Shown here: one piece after another, positions 28,852-38,356 of the stretch
Layout: every line of letters starts with the position of its first letter
Numbering within the stretch: position 1 is the stretch's first letter
Origin: Neorhizobium petrolearium
Lineage (GTDB): Bacteria > Pseudomonadota > Alphaproteobacteria > Rhizobiales > Rhizobiaceae
Length of the DNA: 64,000 nucleotides
Reading direction: 5' to 3'
NCBI RefSeq assembly: GCF_017873175.1
Contig: NZ_JAGGJW010000001.1
Location: 496,001-560,000 of the forward strand
Made by a program: the position numbers and the translations under genes
Notes under the pieces: model-generated
Database searches by the model: none
What the model saw: only the letters and a program-made list of their open reading frames with translations
Told to the model about the DNA's origin: nothing

Positions 28852-29412
28852 GTGCGGATCGTAGGTGGTGAGTTTCGCGGCCGATCCTTGGCCACACCGA
28901 AAACCGATGCTATCCGGCCGACCATCGACCGGACACGCGAAAGCCTGTTCAACATCATCAGCCATGTCTATCCGGAGGCGCTGGACGGCACGCGGGTGAT
29001 CGATCTCTTTGCCGGCACCGGCGCGGTCGGTCTCGAAGCCGTCTCGCGAGGCTGTCGTCATGCCCTGTTTGTCGAGAACGGCGTCGAAGGGCGGGGCCTG
29101 CTCTGGGAAAACATCGACAATCTCGGTTTGCATGGCCGCTCTCGTATCCTGCGCCGCGATGCTACGAAGCTTGGCGCGGTCGGCACGATGGAGCCTTTCC
29201 ATTTCCTTTTCGCCGATCCGCCCTATGGTCAGGGTCTGGGCGATGCGGCCTTGCTCGCGGCCCACACGGGCGGCTGGCTGGTCCCTGGCGCCCTTGCGAT
29301 CCTGGAGGAGCGTGCCGACGTGAAATCTGCGGTGGGTCCGGCCTTCAAACTGCTCGAAAGCCGCCTCTTCGGCGATACCCGCATGGATTTCTTCCGCTAC
29401 CAGCCGATGTGA
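28852..29412 (+). CDS. rsmD: 16S rRNA (guanine966-N2)-methyltransferase RsmD
   Basis: 186 aa with a GTG start, preceded by AAAGGGGTGA. MRIVGGEFRGRSL is the family N-terminus, IRPTIDRTRESLFNII follows, the SAM loop is DLFAGTGAVGLEA and the catalytic motif is FADPPYG (N6/N2-type DPPY). Coupled to rluB, so two rRNA-modifying enzymes share one transcript. Confidence 0.94.
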   Translation: MRIVGGEFRGRSLATPKTDAIRPTIDRTRESLFNIISHVYPEALDGTRVIDLFAGTGAVGLEAVSRGCRHALFVENGVEGRGLLWENIDNLGLHGRSRILRRDATKLGAVGTMEPFHFLFADPPYGQGLGDAALLAAHTGGWLVPGALAILEERADVKSAVGPAFKLLESRLFGDTRMDFFRYQPM

Positions 29413-29435
29413 AAGAAAGGCGTGAGAGGAAAGGA

Positions 29436-30314
29436 ATGAACGTCAAGCTTGCGCTTCCCGATGTCGAGTCTGCGGAACGGAAAAGCGGGCTGACCTTTGC
29501 GATCGCTTTCGGCGGAGGTGGCGCGCGGGGCATCTCGCATATCCAGATCATCGAGGCGCTCGACGAACTTGGTATCCGGCCGGTAGCGATCTCCGGTTCC
29601 TCGATCGGCGCGATCATGGGGGCCGGCATGGCGTCGGGCATGAAAGGCTGCGAGATCCGCAATTTTGCGCTGGAAACGATCGGCAATCGCGGTGTGCTGC
29701 TCAACAAGCTCTGGAGCCTCGGCCCGGCCACCATGCGCGATAAGCTCGGCGGCTTCCGCTTCGGCCACTTCAATCTCGAACTCATCCTGGATGCCTTCTT
29801 GCCACCTGATGTGCCGAAGGATTTCGCCGATCTCCACATCCCGATGAAGATTTCGGCCACCGATTATTACGGCCAGGCGGAGGTGGTGCTGGAGGAGGGC
29901 GAACTGCGCACGGCGATCGCAGCCTCGGCTGCCATTCCCGGCCTTTTCATGCCGGTGCGCGTCAACGGCCGGATCATGGTCGACGGCGGCGTCTTCAATC
30001 CCGTTCCCTACGAACATCTGATGGAGCTTGCCGACGTGGTGATCGGCGTCGATGTGGTCGGCGCGCCCGAAGGAGATGGTACCCATGCTCCGAGCCGCAT
30101 CGACAGCCTGTTCGGCGCCAGCCAACTCACCATGCAGGCGACTATCGCGCTCAAGCTGAAGCTCAATCCGCCGCAGATTTTCCTGCGGCCCTCGGTCAAC
30201 CGGTTCCGGGTGCTGGATTTCCTGAGAGCCCGCGAAATCCTGGAGGAATCCGAGGGCGTGAAGGACGACTTGAAGCGCGCCATCGACGCGCTTCACGCAG
30301 CGATTGAGGCCTGA
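29436..30314 (+). CDS. Patatin-like phospholipase
   Basis: 292 aa starting at MNVKLALPD with GAGAGGAAAGGA; an ATG nine codons earlier overlaps rsmD. The patatin signature is complete: oxyanion loop GGGGARGISH, nucleophile elbow GSSIG, and DGGVFNP with the catalytic Asp. It resembles the RssA/YchK group of cytoplasmic or membrane-associated acyl hydrolases. The substrate is unknown. Confidence 0.87.
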   Translation: MNVKLALPDVESAERKSGLTFAIAFGGGGARGISHIQIIEALDELGIRPVAISGSSIGAIMGAGMASGMKGCEIRNFALETIGNRGVLLNKLWSLGPATMRDKLGGFRFGHFNLELILDAFLPPDVPKDFADLHIPMKISATDYYGQAEVVLEEGELRTAIAASAAIPGLFMPVRVNGRIMVDGGVFNPVPYEHLMELADVVIGVDVVGAPEGDGTHAPSRIDSLFGASQLTMQATIALKLKLNPPQIFLRPSVNRFRVLDFLRAREILEESEGVKDDLKRAIDALHAAIEA

Positions 30315-30319
30315 GATCG

Positions 30320-30922
30320 CTAGGCGGCCTGGGACATCTTCTTCCTGAAAAGATTGCAGCCAATGGTGCGCGCGGTCTGTAATCGCTGATCTTCTCCTTC
30401 CCGCTGCTCCAGCAAAAGCTCCGAAGTCACCACCCTGGCGCCGCAATAGTCGAAAATTCCATGGTCGATTTGCGTTTTCATGGCACCGAAATAACCATGC
30501 CTCGCATAGGTGCGCATGTCGGCTCCGCCGATGGCCGCCAGATGGACAGGGAGCCGCTGAAGTTTTTTGACGAGCTTCAGATCGGCGCCTTCGTCATAGG
30601 CCCAGCCATTGCTGAAGACGCGGTCGATCCACCCCTTCAGCAGTCCCGGCATCGACCACCAATAGACGGGATAGACCAGTACAAGCGCATCGGCGCGATT
30701 TATTCTCGCCTGTTCGGCGATGACGTCAGCGGAAGCCGCCATCTCGCGACGATGGACCGCCAGATCGACTGTCGTAAACCGGGGATCGAAGCCTTCGGCC
30801 GCGAGGTCGGCGATCTCGAAAGAATTGGCCGGATCGCAGGCGATACCGTGTCCGATATGGGCAGCGACATTATGGGTGAGGGAACCTGGCTCGGGATGCG
30901 CGACGACGATAAGGGCATGCAT
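30320..30922 (-). CDS. Flavodoxin-fold NAD(P)H oxidoreductase (quinone reductase / KefF-like family)
   Basis: 200 aa from MHALIVVAHPEP, with AGGAG 8 nt upstream. The flavodoxin-fold features are the opening HALIVVAHPEPGSL (FMN phosphate loop), LVYPVYWWSMPGLLKGWIDR and GGADMRTYARHGY. This family (NQO1, MdaB, KefF, KefG) makes two-electron reductions of quinones. It is divergent from a TetR gene and separated from it by a long palindrome, so repression by that regulator is likely. It ends 6 bp from the convergent patatin gene. Confidence 0.85.
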   Translation of the reverse strand: MHALIVVAHPEPGSLTHNVAAHIGHGIACDPANSFEIADLAAEGFDPRFTTVDLAVHRREMAASADVIAEQARINRADALVLVYPVYWWSMPGLLKGWIDRVFSNGWAYDEGADLKLVKKLQRLPVHLAAIGGADMRTYARHGYFGAMKTQIDHGIFDYCGARVVTSELLLEQREGEDQRLQTARTIGCNLFRKKMSQAA

Positions 30923-30963
30923 GTCGGGTACTCCTGATGAGCTTGCTGTGGAGGTCTGGAGAT

Positions 30964-30996
30964 TATATACTTTTAGTAAGTTACTTTTGGTATATA
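30964..30996. promoter_or_regulatory. 33-bp palindrome between oxidoreductase and TetR genes
   Basis: TATATAC-N4-AGTAA-G-TTACT-N4-GTATATA: outer arms pair over 7 bp and inner arms over 5 bp around a single central G. It is AT-rich in a GC-rich genome and sits in the 86-bp divergent intergenic space, so it probably holds both the promoter elements and the TetR operator. Confidence 0.7.
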
Positions 30997-31008
30997 GTGA
31001 AGTCAAGC

Positions 31009-31608
31009 ATGGAAGAGCAAACCACCCGCCGTCCACGCCAGCGCCTCACGCGCGAGGCCCGGCATCGTCAGCTTCTCGATGTGGCATGGAAAATTGCCCG
31101 AGACGAGGGGACCGATGCCTTGACCCTGGGTCGTCTGGCCGAAGGCGCGGGGGTCGCCAAGCCAGTTGTATACGATCATTTCGCCACACGTCCGGATTTG
31201 CTGATAGCTCTCTACCAGGAGTTCGATGTGCGCCAGACCGCCGTTATGGACGCTGCATTGGAGAAGGGCGAAGCCGACTTGACCGACCGCGCTCGAGTGA
31301 TCGCCTCCTCCTATGTGGAATGCGTCCTGCAGCAGGGGCGTGAAATACCGGGCGTCATCGCCGCCCTTGCCGGTTCCCCGGAGCTTGAAAAGATCAAGCG
31401 CGATTACCAGGCTGTCTTCATGGAGAAGTGCCGGGCTGTTCTTGCCCCCTTTGCGAAGGCGGGCACTATCAGGTCGGCTGGTTTATGGAGCATGCTTGGC
31501 GCGGCAGAGGCTCTTTCCCACGCTGCTGCGACCGGTGAGATCACGCCGTCGCAGGCCAAAGAGGAACTCCTCGCAACGATCGTCGCGATGGCCGAGCGCA
31601 ATAAGTAG
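31009..31608 (+). CDS. TetR family transcriptional regulator
   Basis: 199 aa from MEEQTTRRPRQRL. The helix-turn-helix is LTLGRLAEGAGVAKPVVYDHFATRPDLLIAL. It is divergent from the quinone-reductase-type gene; the shared region contains a 33-bp palindrome, so it likely represses that gene and itself until an electrophile or quinone-like effector binds (inference). Confidence 0.87.
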   Translation: MEEQTTRRPRQRLTREARHRQLLDVAWKIARDEGTDALTLGRLAEGAGVAKPVVYDHFATRPDLLIALYQEFDVRQTAVMDAALEKGEADLTDRARVIASSYVECVLQQGREIPGVIAALAGSPELEKIKRDYQAVFMEKCRAVLAPFAKAGTIRSAGLWSMLGAAEALSHAAATGEITPSQAKEELLATIVAMAERNK

Positions 31609-31648
31609 CGCCGGCTTGCGTGGGAAGAACAGAGGCGGCCGACCTGCT

Positions 31649-33457
31649 CTAGCTGGTCTCCGCCACCGCCGGCTCCGAACCCATCTCTTCCATGACCGGT
31701 GCCCGCTTCGGCTTGATGAGCGGCTCCGGCCGAACCGGGCTGTTGAAGAGCATCTCGCGGCCGGCGCCGAGCCCCTGGACGGCCTGGATCTGCAGCCGTT
31801 CTTCATCGCGACGGCGGATATCATCGCCGATCTCCTCCGCCTCGTTTTCAGACATGCCGAGCGCCTCCAGCGTCCGGCGGCCGAAGAGAAGACCGGATTC
31901 CAGCGTCTCGCGCAGTTCGTATTCGATATTCCGGGCTCGAAGCGACAAGGAGTGAATACGGTCGTAAGAGCGCACGAAGAGGCGCACGTCAGGGAATTCC
32001 GAGCGAATCAGATCGACGATCCGGTCGGTCGTCTCGCGCTTCTGGGTGGTGACCGCGACGACTTTTGCCCGCTCTATGCCCGAGGCGATCAGCACGTCGC
32101 GGCGCGTGCCGTCGCCGAAATAGATCCGGAAGCCGAACGATGCCGCCTGACGGATGCGGTCGGCGGAATCGTCGATGACGGTGACCTCGCGACCGCCGGC
32201 AAGAAGGATCTGCGCGGCGATCTGGCCGAGACGCGAGAAGCCGATCATCAGCACGTCGGCGTCTGCCCCGTCGAAATCCTCCTCTAGTTCCTCGCGCGTT
32301 TCACCGCTGAGGAAACGCTTGGAAAGTGCCGCGCCGAGCGGCGTGAACGCCATGGAGAGGGTTACGACGGCAATGAGCAGCGAAGCGGTCGCGGAGGAGA
32401 GGAGGCCCGCGGCAGTCGCTGTCGTAAAAAGCACGAAACCGAATTCACCACCCTGCGGCAGCAGGAAGGCGATCCTGACGGCATCGTTGTGCGACGATCC
32501 CCAGAGGCGGCACAGCCCGTAGACGATCAGCGCCTTGACAGCCATGAAGATTGGCACTGCCGGCAGGATGAAGAGGATATTGTCCAGGATGACGTGGACT
32601 TCGAGCGACAGGCCGACCGCCATGAAGAAGAGCGCCAGCAGCAGGCCGCGGAATGGTTCGATATCCGCTTCCAGCTCATGCCTGTAGGAGGATTCGGCAA
32701 GCATCACGCCGGAGAGGAAGGCTCCCATCGCCATGGAAAGGCCGGCAGCCTGCATGGCCGTGGCTGATCCGAGCACCACGAGGAGTGCGGCGGCGATCAT
32801 AACCTCCCTCGCCCCCGTGCGGGCGATCACCTGGAACATCGGAGTGAGCAGATAGCGGCCGGCAAGTACCATGGCGCCGACGGCGGCAACGGCCACGGCG
32901 AAGTCGACGAGTGGCGTTGCTTCCGCTTCCGTCGTCCCAGGGGCCAGAATCGTGATCAGCGCCAGAAGCGGCACGATGGCGAGATCCTGGAAAAGCAGTA
33001 CGGAGAAAGACCGCTGGCCATAGCGGCTGTTCATGTCGCCTTCATCGTTCAAGATCTGCAATGCGAAGGCGGTCGAGGAGAGTGCCAGACCGAAACCGAT
33101 GATGAGGCTACCGCGCCAGTCTGCCATGTTGGTGAAATAGGCAAGCATCATCAGCACGAGACCGGTCAGTACCACCTGTGCCGGGCCGAGTCCGAAGACG
33201 TCGCCGCGCATTTGCCAGAGCCGCGAGGGCTTCAGTTCAAGCCCGATGATGAACAGCAGGAAGACGACACCGAACTCGGAGAAGTGCAGCACTTCTTCAG
33301 CATCGATAATCTGCTGCAGCACCGGTCCGATGACCACGCCCGCAGCAAGATAACCGAGCACCGTACCCAGTCCGAGCTTTTTGAACAGCGGTGCGGCGAG
33401 GACCGCTCCAGCCAAAAGCAGAAGAATTTGGGAAAGCAGGGAGCCGGGTGCGGTCAT
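31649..33457 (-). CDS. Monovalent cation:proton antiporter, CPA2/Kef type
   Basis: 602 aa beginning MTAPGSLLSQ; the open frame extends 55 codons further but without family resemblance. About twelve transmembrane segments (FLLFIIGLELKPSRLW, ALSSTAFALQIL) are followed by an RCK/TrkA-N domain (DVLMIGFSRLGQIAAQIL ... VIDD) near residues 405-525 and a charged tail. This is the KefB/KefC layout of K+ efflux systems gated by nucleotides or glutathione adducts. A quinone-reductase-fold gene lies close by, as kefF does beside kefC in E. coli, though the order differs. Confidence 0.88.
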   Translation of the reverse strand: MTAPGSLLSQILLLLAGAVLAAPLFKKLGLGTVLGYLAAGVVIGPVLQQIIDAEEVLHFSEFGVVFLLFIIGLELKPSRLWQMRGDVFGLGPAQVVLTGLVLMMLAYFTNMADWRGSLIIGFGLALSSTAFALQILNDEGDMNSRYGQRSFSVLLFQDLAIVPLLALITILAPGTTEAEATPLVDFAVAVAAVGAMVLAGRYLLTPMFQVIARTGAREVMIAAALLVVLGSATAMQAAGLSMAMGAFLSGVMLAESSYRHELEADIEPFRGLLLALFFMAVGLSLEVHVILDNILFILPAVPIFMAVKALIVYGLCRLWGSSHNDAVRIAFLLPQGGEFGFVLFTTATAAGLLSSATASLLIAVVTLSMAFTPLGAALSKRFLSGETREELEEDFDGADADVLMIGFSRLGQIAAQILLAGGREVTVIDDSADRIRQAASFGFRIYFGDGTRRDVLIASGIERAKVVAVTTQKRETTDRIVDLIRSEFPDVRLFVRSYDRIHSLSLRARNIEYELRETLESGLLFGRRTLEALGMSENEAEEIGDDIRRRDEERLQIQAVQGLGAGREMLFNSPVRPEPLIKPKRAPVMEEMGSEPAVAETS

Positions 33458-33569
33458 GCGAGACACTTTCGGAGTTCGGCAGGCATTGGTCCTCTCAAGA
33501 ATCGGCGAGTCGCCCTTGATGCTTCTGACAGTGCACAATAAATGGGACGAGAATGAAAGGCTTGCAATC

Positions 33570-34916
33570 ATGACCTCCCAAATCGATTCCGCCGCTCTGC
33601 TTTCCCGCGCCAGCGAACTCATCGATCTAGCCAGGGCCGCGGGGGCGGATCAGGCGGATGCAGTGGTCGTGCGCTCCCGCTCCCGCTCCGTCAGTGCCCG
33701 ACTGGGCAAGGTGGAGGGAACGGAAGCCTCCGAAAGCGATGATTTTTCGCTTCGCGTCTTCATTGGCAAAAGGGTTGCCAGTGTTTCGGCCAATCCCGGC
33801 TTCGACATGAAGACGCTCGCTGAACGCGCCGTCGCCATGGCGAAGGTGTCGCCCGAAGACCCCTTCGCCTGCCTGGCGGATGAGAAGGACCTTGCAAAAT
33901 CCTACCCCGATCTCGATCTTTTCGACAGCACGGATGTTCCGACCGAGGCATTGCGGGAGGCGGCGCTCGAAATGGAGCAGGCGGCGCTCGACGTCCCGGG
34001 CGTCACCAATTCCTCCGGTGCTGGAGCCTCCGCAGGCATGGGCGGTCTCGTGCTTGTCACCTCGCACGGCTTTTCCGGCAGCTATATGGCGAGCCGCTTC
34101 GGTCGATCCGTCAGCGTGATCGCCGGCGAGGGCACGAAGATGGAGCGCGACTACGATTTCGACAGCCGCCTCTATGCCGCCGATCTCGATGATCCGAAGC
34201 TGATCGGTCGCCGCGCCGGCGAGCGGGTGGTCAAGCGCGTCAATCCCCGCCAGGTGGAAACCGGCAGCAATATTACCATTGTCTTCGATCCACGCATCGC
34301 CCGTGGTTTCGTCGGCCATATCGCAGGCGCCATCAATGGCGCGTCCGTGGCGCGCAAGACGAGTTTCCTGCGCGACAGGATGGGCCAGCAGGTGCTGAAG
34401 GCTGGACTGAACATCACCGATGATCCGCTCGTCGTCCGGGGCGCCTCCTCGCGTCCTTTCGACGGGGAGGGCGTGACGGGCGAGCGCATGGTGATGATCG
34501 AGGACGGCGTGCTGAAGCATTGGTTCCTCTCGACCTCGACGGCCCGCGAGCTCGGACTTGCGACCAACGGCCGTGGGGTGCGGGGCGGCACGGCGGTGAC
34601 GCCCGCCTCGACCAACCTCGCGCTGGAACCCGGCGACATTTCCCCCGAGGACCTGATCAGGTCGGTCGGCAACGGTTTTTACGTGACGGAACTGATCGGC
34701 CAGGGCGTCAACATGATCACCGGTGAATACAGCCGCGGCGCGACCGGCTTCTGGATCGAGAACGGTGAGCTCGCCTATGCCGTTTCGGAAGTGACGATCG
34801 CCTCCAATCTCAAGGACATGTTCATGCGGATCACGCCGGCAAACGATATCGACCGCAAGTTCGGCGTGGCTTCCCCGACGCTCGCCATCGAGGGCATGAC
34901 ACTGGCGGGACGGTGA
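33570..34916 (+). CDS. pmbA: TldD/PmbA family metalloprotease-related protein (PmbA type)
   Basis: 448 aa from MTSQIDSAALL with AAAGG upstream. The PmbA/TldE-like features are YMASRFGRSVSVIAGEG, the FLRDRMGQQV region, and GFYVTELIGQGVNMITGEYSRGATGFWIENG near the end. PmbA pairs with TldD to form a periplasm-independent heterodimeric protease that processes microcin precursors and antitoxins. No tldD is next to it. The stop overlaps the possible GTG start of the next gene. Confidence 0.9.
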   Translation: MTSQIDSAALLSRASELIDLARAAGADQADAVVVRSRSRSVSARLGKVEGTEASESDDFSLRVFIGKRVASVSANPGFDMKTLAERAVAMAKVSPEDPFACLADEKDLAKSYPDLDLFDSTDVPTEALREAALEMEQAALDVPGVTNSSGAGASAGMGGLVLVTSHGFSGSYMASRFGRSVSVIAGEGTKMERDYDFDSRLYAADLDDPKLIGRRAGERVVKRVNPRQVETGSNITIVFDPRIARGFVGHIAGAINGASVARKTSFLRDRMGQQVLKAGLNITDDPLVVRGASSRPFDGEGVTGERMVMIEDGVLKHWFLSTSTARELGLATNGRGVRGGTAVTPASTNLALEPGDISPEDLIRSVGNGFYVTELIGQGVNMITGEYSRGATGFWIENGELAYAVSEVTIASNLKDMFMRITPANDIDRKFGVASPTLAIEGMTLAGR

Positions 34917-34921
34917 TCCCG

Positions 34922-35722
34922 ATGAGCACTGCTGAGCATTGGGAGGAAGACCTCGACCTCATCCTCCATGCGGCGCGGCAGGCCGGCGAGGTTGCCTATG
35001 GCTTCTTCGGCCAGGCGCCTGAAGTCTGGTGGAAGAACGAGGGCAGGTCTCCGGTCAGTGCCGCGGATTTCGCCGCCAATGACCGTCTCGAAAGCCTGCT
35101 CCGGAAAGCACGGCCGGACTACGGCTGGCTGTCCGAGGAGACGGATGACGACGTCGCCCGTCTGTCCTGCGAGACGCTTTTCGTTGTCGATCCGATCGAC
35201 GGCACCCGCGCCTTCATCAATGGTGAGAAGACTTGGTGCGTCTCGGTTGCCGTCGTCCACCGGGGCCAGCCGGTCGCGGGCGTATTGGTCGCGCCGGCGC
35301 TGAACGAGGAATTTTCCGCGGTCAAGGACGGCCCGGCGCTCAAGAACGATGATCCGATCACCGTTAGCGTCGGGCACGCCGATAACAAGCTGGTGATCGC
35401 GGCGGACGAGGCCCTCGTCAAGAAATTCGATCCGGCCTTCCGCGAGATGGTGCATCGTGTGGGGCACATCCCGTCGCTGGCCTATCGGCTGGCCATGGTG
35501 GCGGATGGCCGGATCGACGGCACGATCGTCAGGCGCAACTCCCACGATTGGGACCTCGCCGCAGCCGATCTGGTCGTCGAACGTGCCGGCGGGCGTCTCG
35601 TCGATCTTGACGGCAGACGGCTTGTCTACAACCGGACCGATGTCCGCCACGAAATGCTGGTTGCCGGTGCCGAAAGGGCGGTTCGTGATCTGCTGCCGAA
35701 GGTCGCCGGCGGAGCGGGTTGA
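34922..35722 (+). CDS. Inositol monophosphatase family protein (CysQ-like)
   Basis: 266 aa from ATG 34922 (GGACGG upstream); a GTG at 34913 overlapping the pmbA stop is an alternative. The Li-sensitive phosphatase motifs are SEET (metal Glu), DPIDGTRAF and WDLAAADLV. The family covers inositol monophosphatases and 3'(2'),5'-bisphosphate nucleotidases. Rhizobial members in this position are usually called CysQ, but the substrate cannot be decided here. Probably an operon with pmbA and the DUF4170 gene. Confidence 0.85.
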   Translation: MSTAEHWEEDLDLILHAARQAGEVAYGFFGQAPEVWWKNEGRSPVSAADFAANDRLESLLRKARPDYGWLSEETDDDVARLSCETLFVVDPIDGTRAFINGEKTWCVSVAVVHRGQPVAGVLVAPALNEEFSAVKDGPALKNDDPITVSVGHADNKLVIAADEALVKKFDPAFREMVHRVGHIPSLAYRLAMVADGRIDGTIVRRNSHDWDLAAADLVVERAGGRLVDLDGRRLVYNRTDVRHEMLVAGAERAVRDLLPKVAGGAG

Positions 35723-35782
35723 CGTTTCTTCGAGAATGCCGCAGAGGAGGGGCCGGGGAGCTGAAACGGACGGATATCGACA

Positions 35783-36025
35783 ATGACGGAAACGGGCGAA
35801 AACAAACAACTTCTGCATCTGGTCTTCGGCGGCGAGCTCAAGAACCTTGAAGGCGTGGAATTCAAGGATCTTTCGAAGCTCGATATCGTTGGCATTTACC
35901 CCGACTATGCAAGCGCGCTTACCGCATGGCGGTCGAAGGCGCAGCAGACGGTCGATAATGCCGAAATGCGCTATTTCATCGTTCATATGCACCGGTTGCT
36001 GGACCCCGGCGTCAAGCCTGTCTGA
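35783..36025 (+). CDS. DUF4170 small protein
   Basis: 80 aa, acidic and soluble, with the DUF4170 pattern LVFGGEL, DIVGIYPDYASALTAWRSKA and YFIVHMHRLLDP. Function unknown. In Rhizobiales it is regularly found just upstream of the Kdo transferase gene, as here. Confidence 0.82.
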   Translation: MTETGENKQLLHLVFGGELKNLEGVEFKDLSKLDIVGIYPDYASALTAWRSKAQQTVDNAEMRYFIVHMHRLLDPGVKPV

Positions 36026-36210
36026 GATAAGCCGCACTCTCCAAGGAGCTGGCTCCGGGCCGCATCCGAATACAAGTCCTCCGCCTGACGACGCCCCTGC
36101 GAGGACCCCATTTTGACGCATTTGTAAAACACAAGAAATTGGGCTACGGATTACGAAATAAGAGGGGTTGTCATATTGACGGCGGTCACGATCGATCGGG
36201 TGCAGGTACT

Positions 36211-37545
36211 ATGAGCAGTGGCTTGGCGCGCACGGCTCTTTTCAGCTATCGGCTGGCTGGTATCTTGCTCTATCCGCTGGTAGGCCCCTATCTCAGCTAC
36301 CGCGCTATCAAGGGCAAGGAAGACCGCAGCCGCCGGCTGGAGCGGCTGGGTTATGCGAGCCTTCCCCGTCCGCGGGGGCCGCTCGTCTGGATGCACGCCG
36401 CAAGTGTGGGAGAGACAATCGCCATCATGCCGCTGATCCGCGAGCTGCGGCGCCGCGAAATCCATATCCTGCTCACCACCGGCACCGTGACTTCCGCTAA
36501 CCTCGTCCAGTCGCGCCTTGCCGACGAGGTCATCCATCAATACGTGCCGCTCGACGTGAAATTTCCGATCAAGCGCTTCGTCGCCTACTGGAAGCCGGAT
36601 GCCTGCATTACGGCGGAATCCGAAATCTGGCCGACGACGGTCTCCGAACTCGCCCGCCGCTATATCCCTCAGATCCGCGTCAACGCCCGCATCTCCGACC
36701 GTTCCTTCGAACGCTGGCGCAACTATGGCTCGATTGCCGAGGCGCTGTTCGAAAAGATGGCCCTGGTCGTGGCTCAGTCTGACCTCGATGCGGAACGATT
36801 TCGCGACCTCGGCGCCTGGCCGGTCATCGTTTCCGGGAACCTGAAAAGCGATACGGATCCGCCCCCTTGCGACGAGACCCTGCTGGCTCGTTATCGCAAG
36901 GAGATCGGTGACCGCCAGACCTGGGCGGCGATCTCCACCTTCGATGGCGAGGAGCAGGCGGTCGCGACCGTCCATCGTGCGCTGAAACCGAAGAATGGCC
37001 AGTTGACCATTCTCGTGCCGCGGCATCCCGATCGTGCCGATGCGATCGAAAGCATGCTGAAAGAGGCGGGGTTGACTGTCGCGCGTCGTTCGCGCAACGA
37101 TCCTCTGACGCCGGAGACCGATATTTTCCTCGGCGATTCCATTGGCGAGATGGGGCTTTACCTGCGGCTCACCGAAATCGCCTTCGTCGGCAAGTCGCTT
37201 GCCGCGGCTGAGGGCGGCCAGAATCCGCTGGAGCCGGCCATGCTGGGTTGCGCAGTGCTTTCCGGTCCGCATATCCAGAATTTCCGCGACGCCTACCAGC
37301 ACCTCGTGCGCAAGGGCGGAGCCCGTATCGTCCGGGATGTCGAAATGCTGGCCAAGGCCGTTCACTATCTGATGATCAACGACCTCGCCCGCCGCAAGAT
37401 GGTCGATTCGGGCTATGATGCGATGGAAGAGATGCGCGGCGCCCTTTCGAAGACGGTCAAGGCATTGGAACCCTACATCAATCCGCTGACAGTAAGTGCC
37501 CGGCTACAGCCGAAAGCAGCAACGGCTGCCGCCGCCGTCCGATGA
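36211..37545 (+). CDS. waaA: 3-deoxy-D-manno-octulosonic acid (Kdo) transferase
   Basis: 444 aa from MSSGLARTALF, preceded by GGGTGCAGG; the longer frame starting at 36139 is unlikely. An N-terminal membrane anchor (AGILLYPLVGPYL) is followed by a GT-B glycosyltransferase with WMHAASVGETIA, ESEIWPT, VNARISDRSF and GGQNPLEPAMLGC. It transfers Kdo from CMP-Kdo to lipid IVA at the inner face of the membrane. It overlaps the following HAD gene by 4 bp and is part of a lipid A/Kdo cluster with lpxK. Confidence 0.94.
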   Translation: MSSGLARTALFSYRLAGILLYPLVGPYLSYRAIKGKEDRSRRLERLGYASLPRPRGPLVWMHAASVGETIAIMPLIRELRRREIHILLTTGTVTSANLVQSRLADEVIHQYVPLDVKFPIKRFVAYWKPDACITAESEIWPTTVSELARRYIPQIRVNARISDRSFERWRNYGSIAEALFEKMALVVAQSDLDAERFRDLGAWPVIVSGNLKSDTDPPPCDETLLARYRKEIGDRQTWAAISTFDGEEQAVATVHRALKPKNGQLTILVPRHPDRADAIESMLKEAGLTVARRSRNDPLTPETDIFLGDSIGEMGLYLRLTEIAFVGKSLAAAEGGQNPLEPAMLGCAVLSGPHIQNFRDAYQHLVRKGGARIVRDVEMLAKAVHYLMINDLARRKMVDSGYDAMEEMRGALSKTVKALEPYINPLTVSARLQPKAATAAAAVR

Positions 37546-38273
37546 ACACCGGAAAGTTCACAGGGATAGCCGGCATCCTGTTCGACAAGGACGGGACGCT
37601 GTTGCGTTACGATGAAAGCTGGGGACCGGTAAACCGTGAGGCTGCCCGCATCGCATCCGCCGGCAATGCCGAACTCGAACCGCAGCTTCTGTTCTCCGGC
37701 GGCATGGATCCCGTATCCGGCCATACACGGCCGGACAGCCTGCTTGCTGCCGGCAATGCGGCCGAGATCGCCGCAGGTTTCGTCTCTGCCGGTTCGCCCG
37801 TCGATGTTGCGGAACTGACCCGGTTACTCGATGATTTGTTTATCCGTTCGGCCGAATTTTCGGTGCCGGTCACCGATCTTGCCAGCCTCTTCTCCCGATT
37901 GAAGGCGCGGGGTTACAAGCTGGGGGTCGCCTCGAGCGACAACGAGAAGGCGATCCACCAGACCGCCATCCGTTTCGGGTTCATCGAGTATTTGGATTTC
38001 ATTGCCGGTTACGATAGTGGCCATGGCGTGAAACCGGAGCCCGGCATGCTGCTTGGCTTCTGCCGTTCGGTCGGCCTCGATCCCGACCGCGTTGCCATGG
38101 TCGGCGACAACAATCACGACATGCACATGGGCAAGCAGGCCGGCGTCGGCCTCAACGTTGCGGTCATGACGGGCACCGGTTCCCGCGAGACGCTGTCGGC
38201 GACCGCCGACATCTGCCTCGACGATATCACTGCACTGGAGGCGCTTCTGCCCGACCAGGCCGGAGCATTCTAA
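37542..38273 (+). CDS. HAD hydrolase, phosphoglycolate-phosphatase-like
   Basis: 243 aa. HAD motif I is LFDKDGTLLRY, motif II VASSDNEKAI, motif III HGVKPEP and motif IV VGDNNHDMHMGKQAGV, with a helical cap: the Gph pattern. Translation is coupled to waaA by the ATGA overlap. Its place between waaA and lpxK is conserved in related bacteria as I remember them, so a role in Kdo or lipid A metabolism is possible, but the substrate is unknown. Confidence 0.82.
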   Translation: MNTGKFTGIAGILFDKDGTLLRYDESWGPVNREAARIASAGNAELEPQLLFSGGMDPVSGHTRPDSLLAAGNAAEIAAGFVSAGSPVDVAELTRLLDDLFIRSAEFSVPVTDLASLFSRLKARGYKLGVASSDNEKAIHQTAIRFGFIEYLDFIAGYDSGHGVKPEPGMLLGFCRSVGLDPDRVAMVGDNNHDMHMGKQAGVGLNVAVMTGTGSRETLSATADICLDDITALEALLPDQAGAF

Positions 38274-38356
38274 CCTCCGCCGGGGCTTGCCTTTTCTGGG
38301 AAATTCCCATCTTCTTCGCGGCTGTTTCAGGACGGATCATCCGGAGAGCGTAGCGC

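Noticed and set aside
27768..29265. Long antisense frames opposite rluB/rsmD
   Set aside because: They arise from the repetitive Arg/Asp/Gly codons of the rluB tail and show no starts, ribosome-binding sites or domains.
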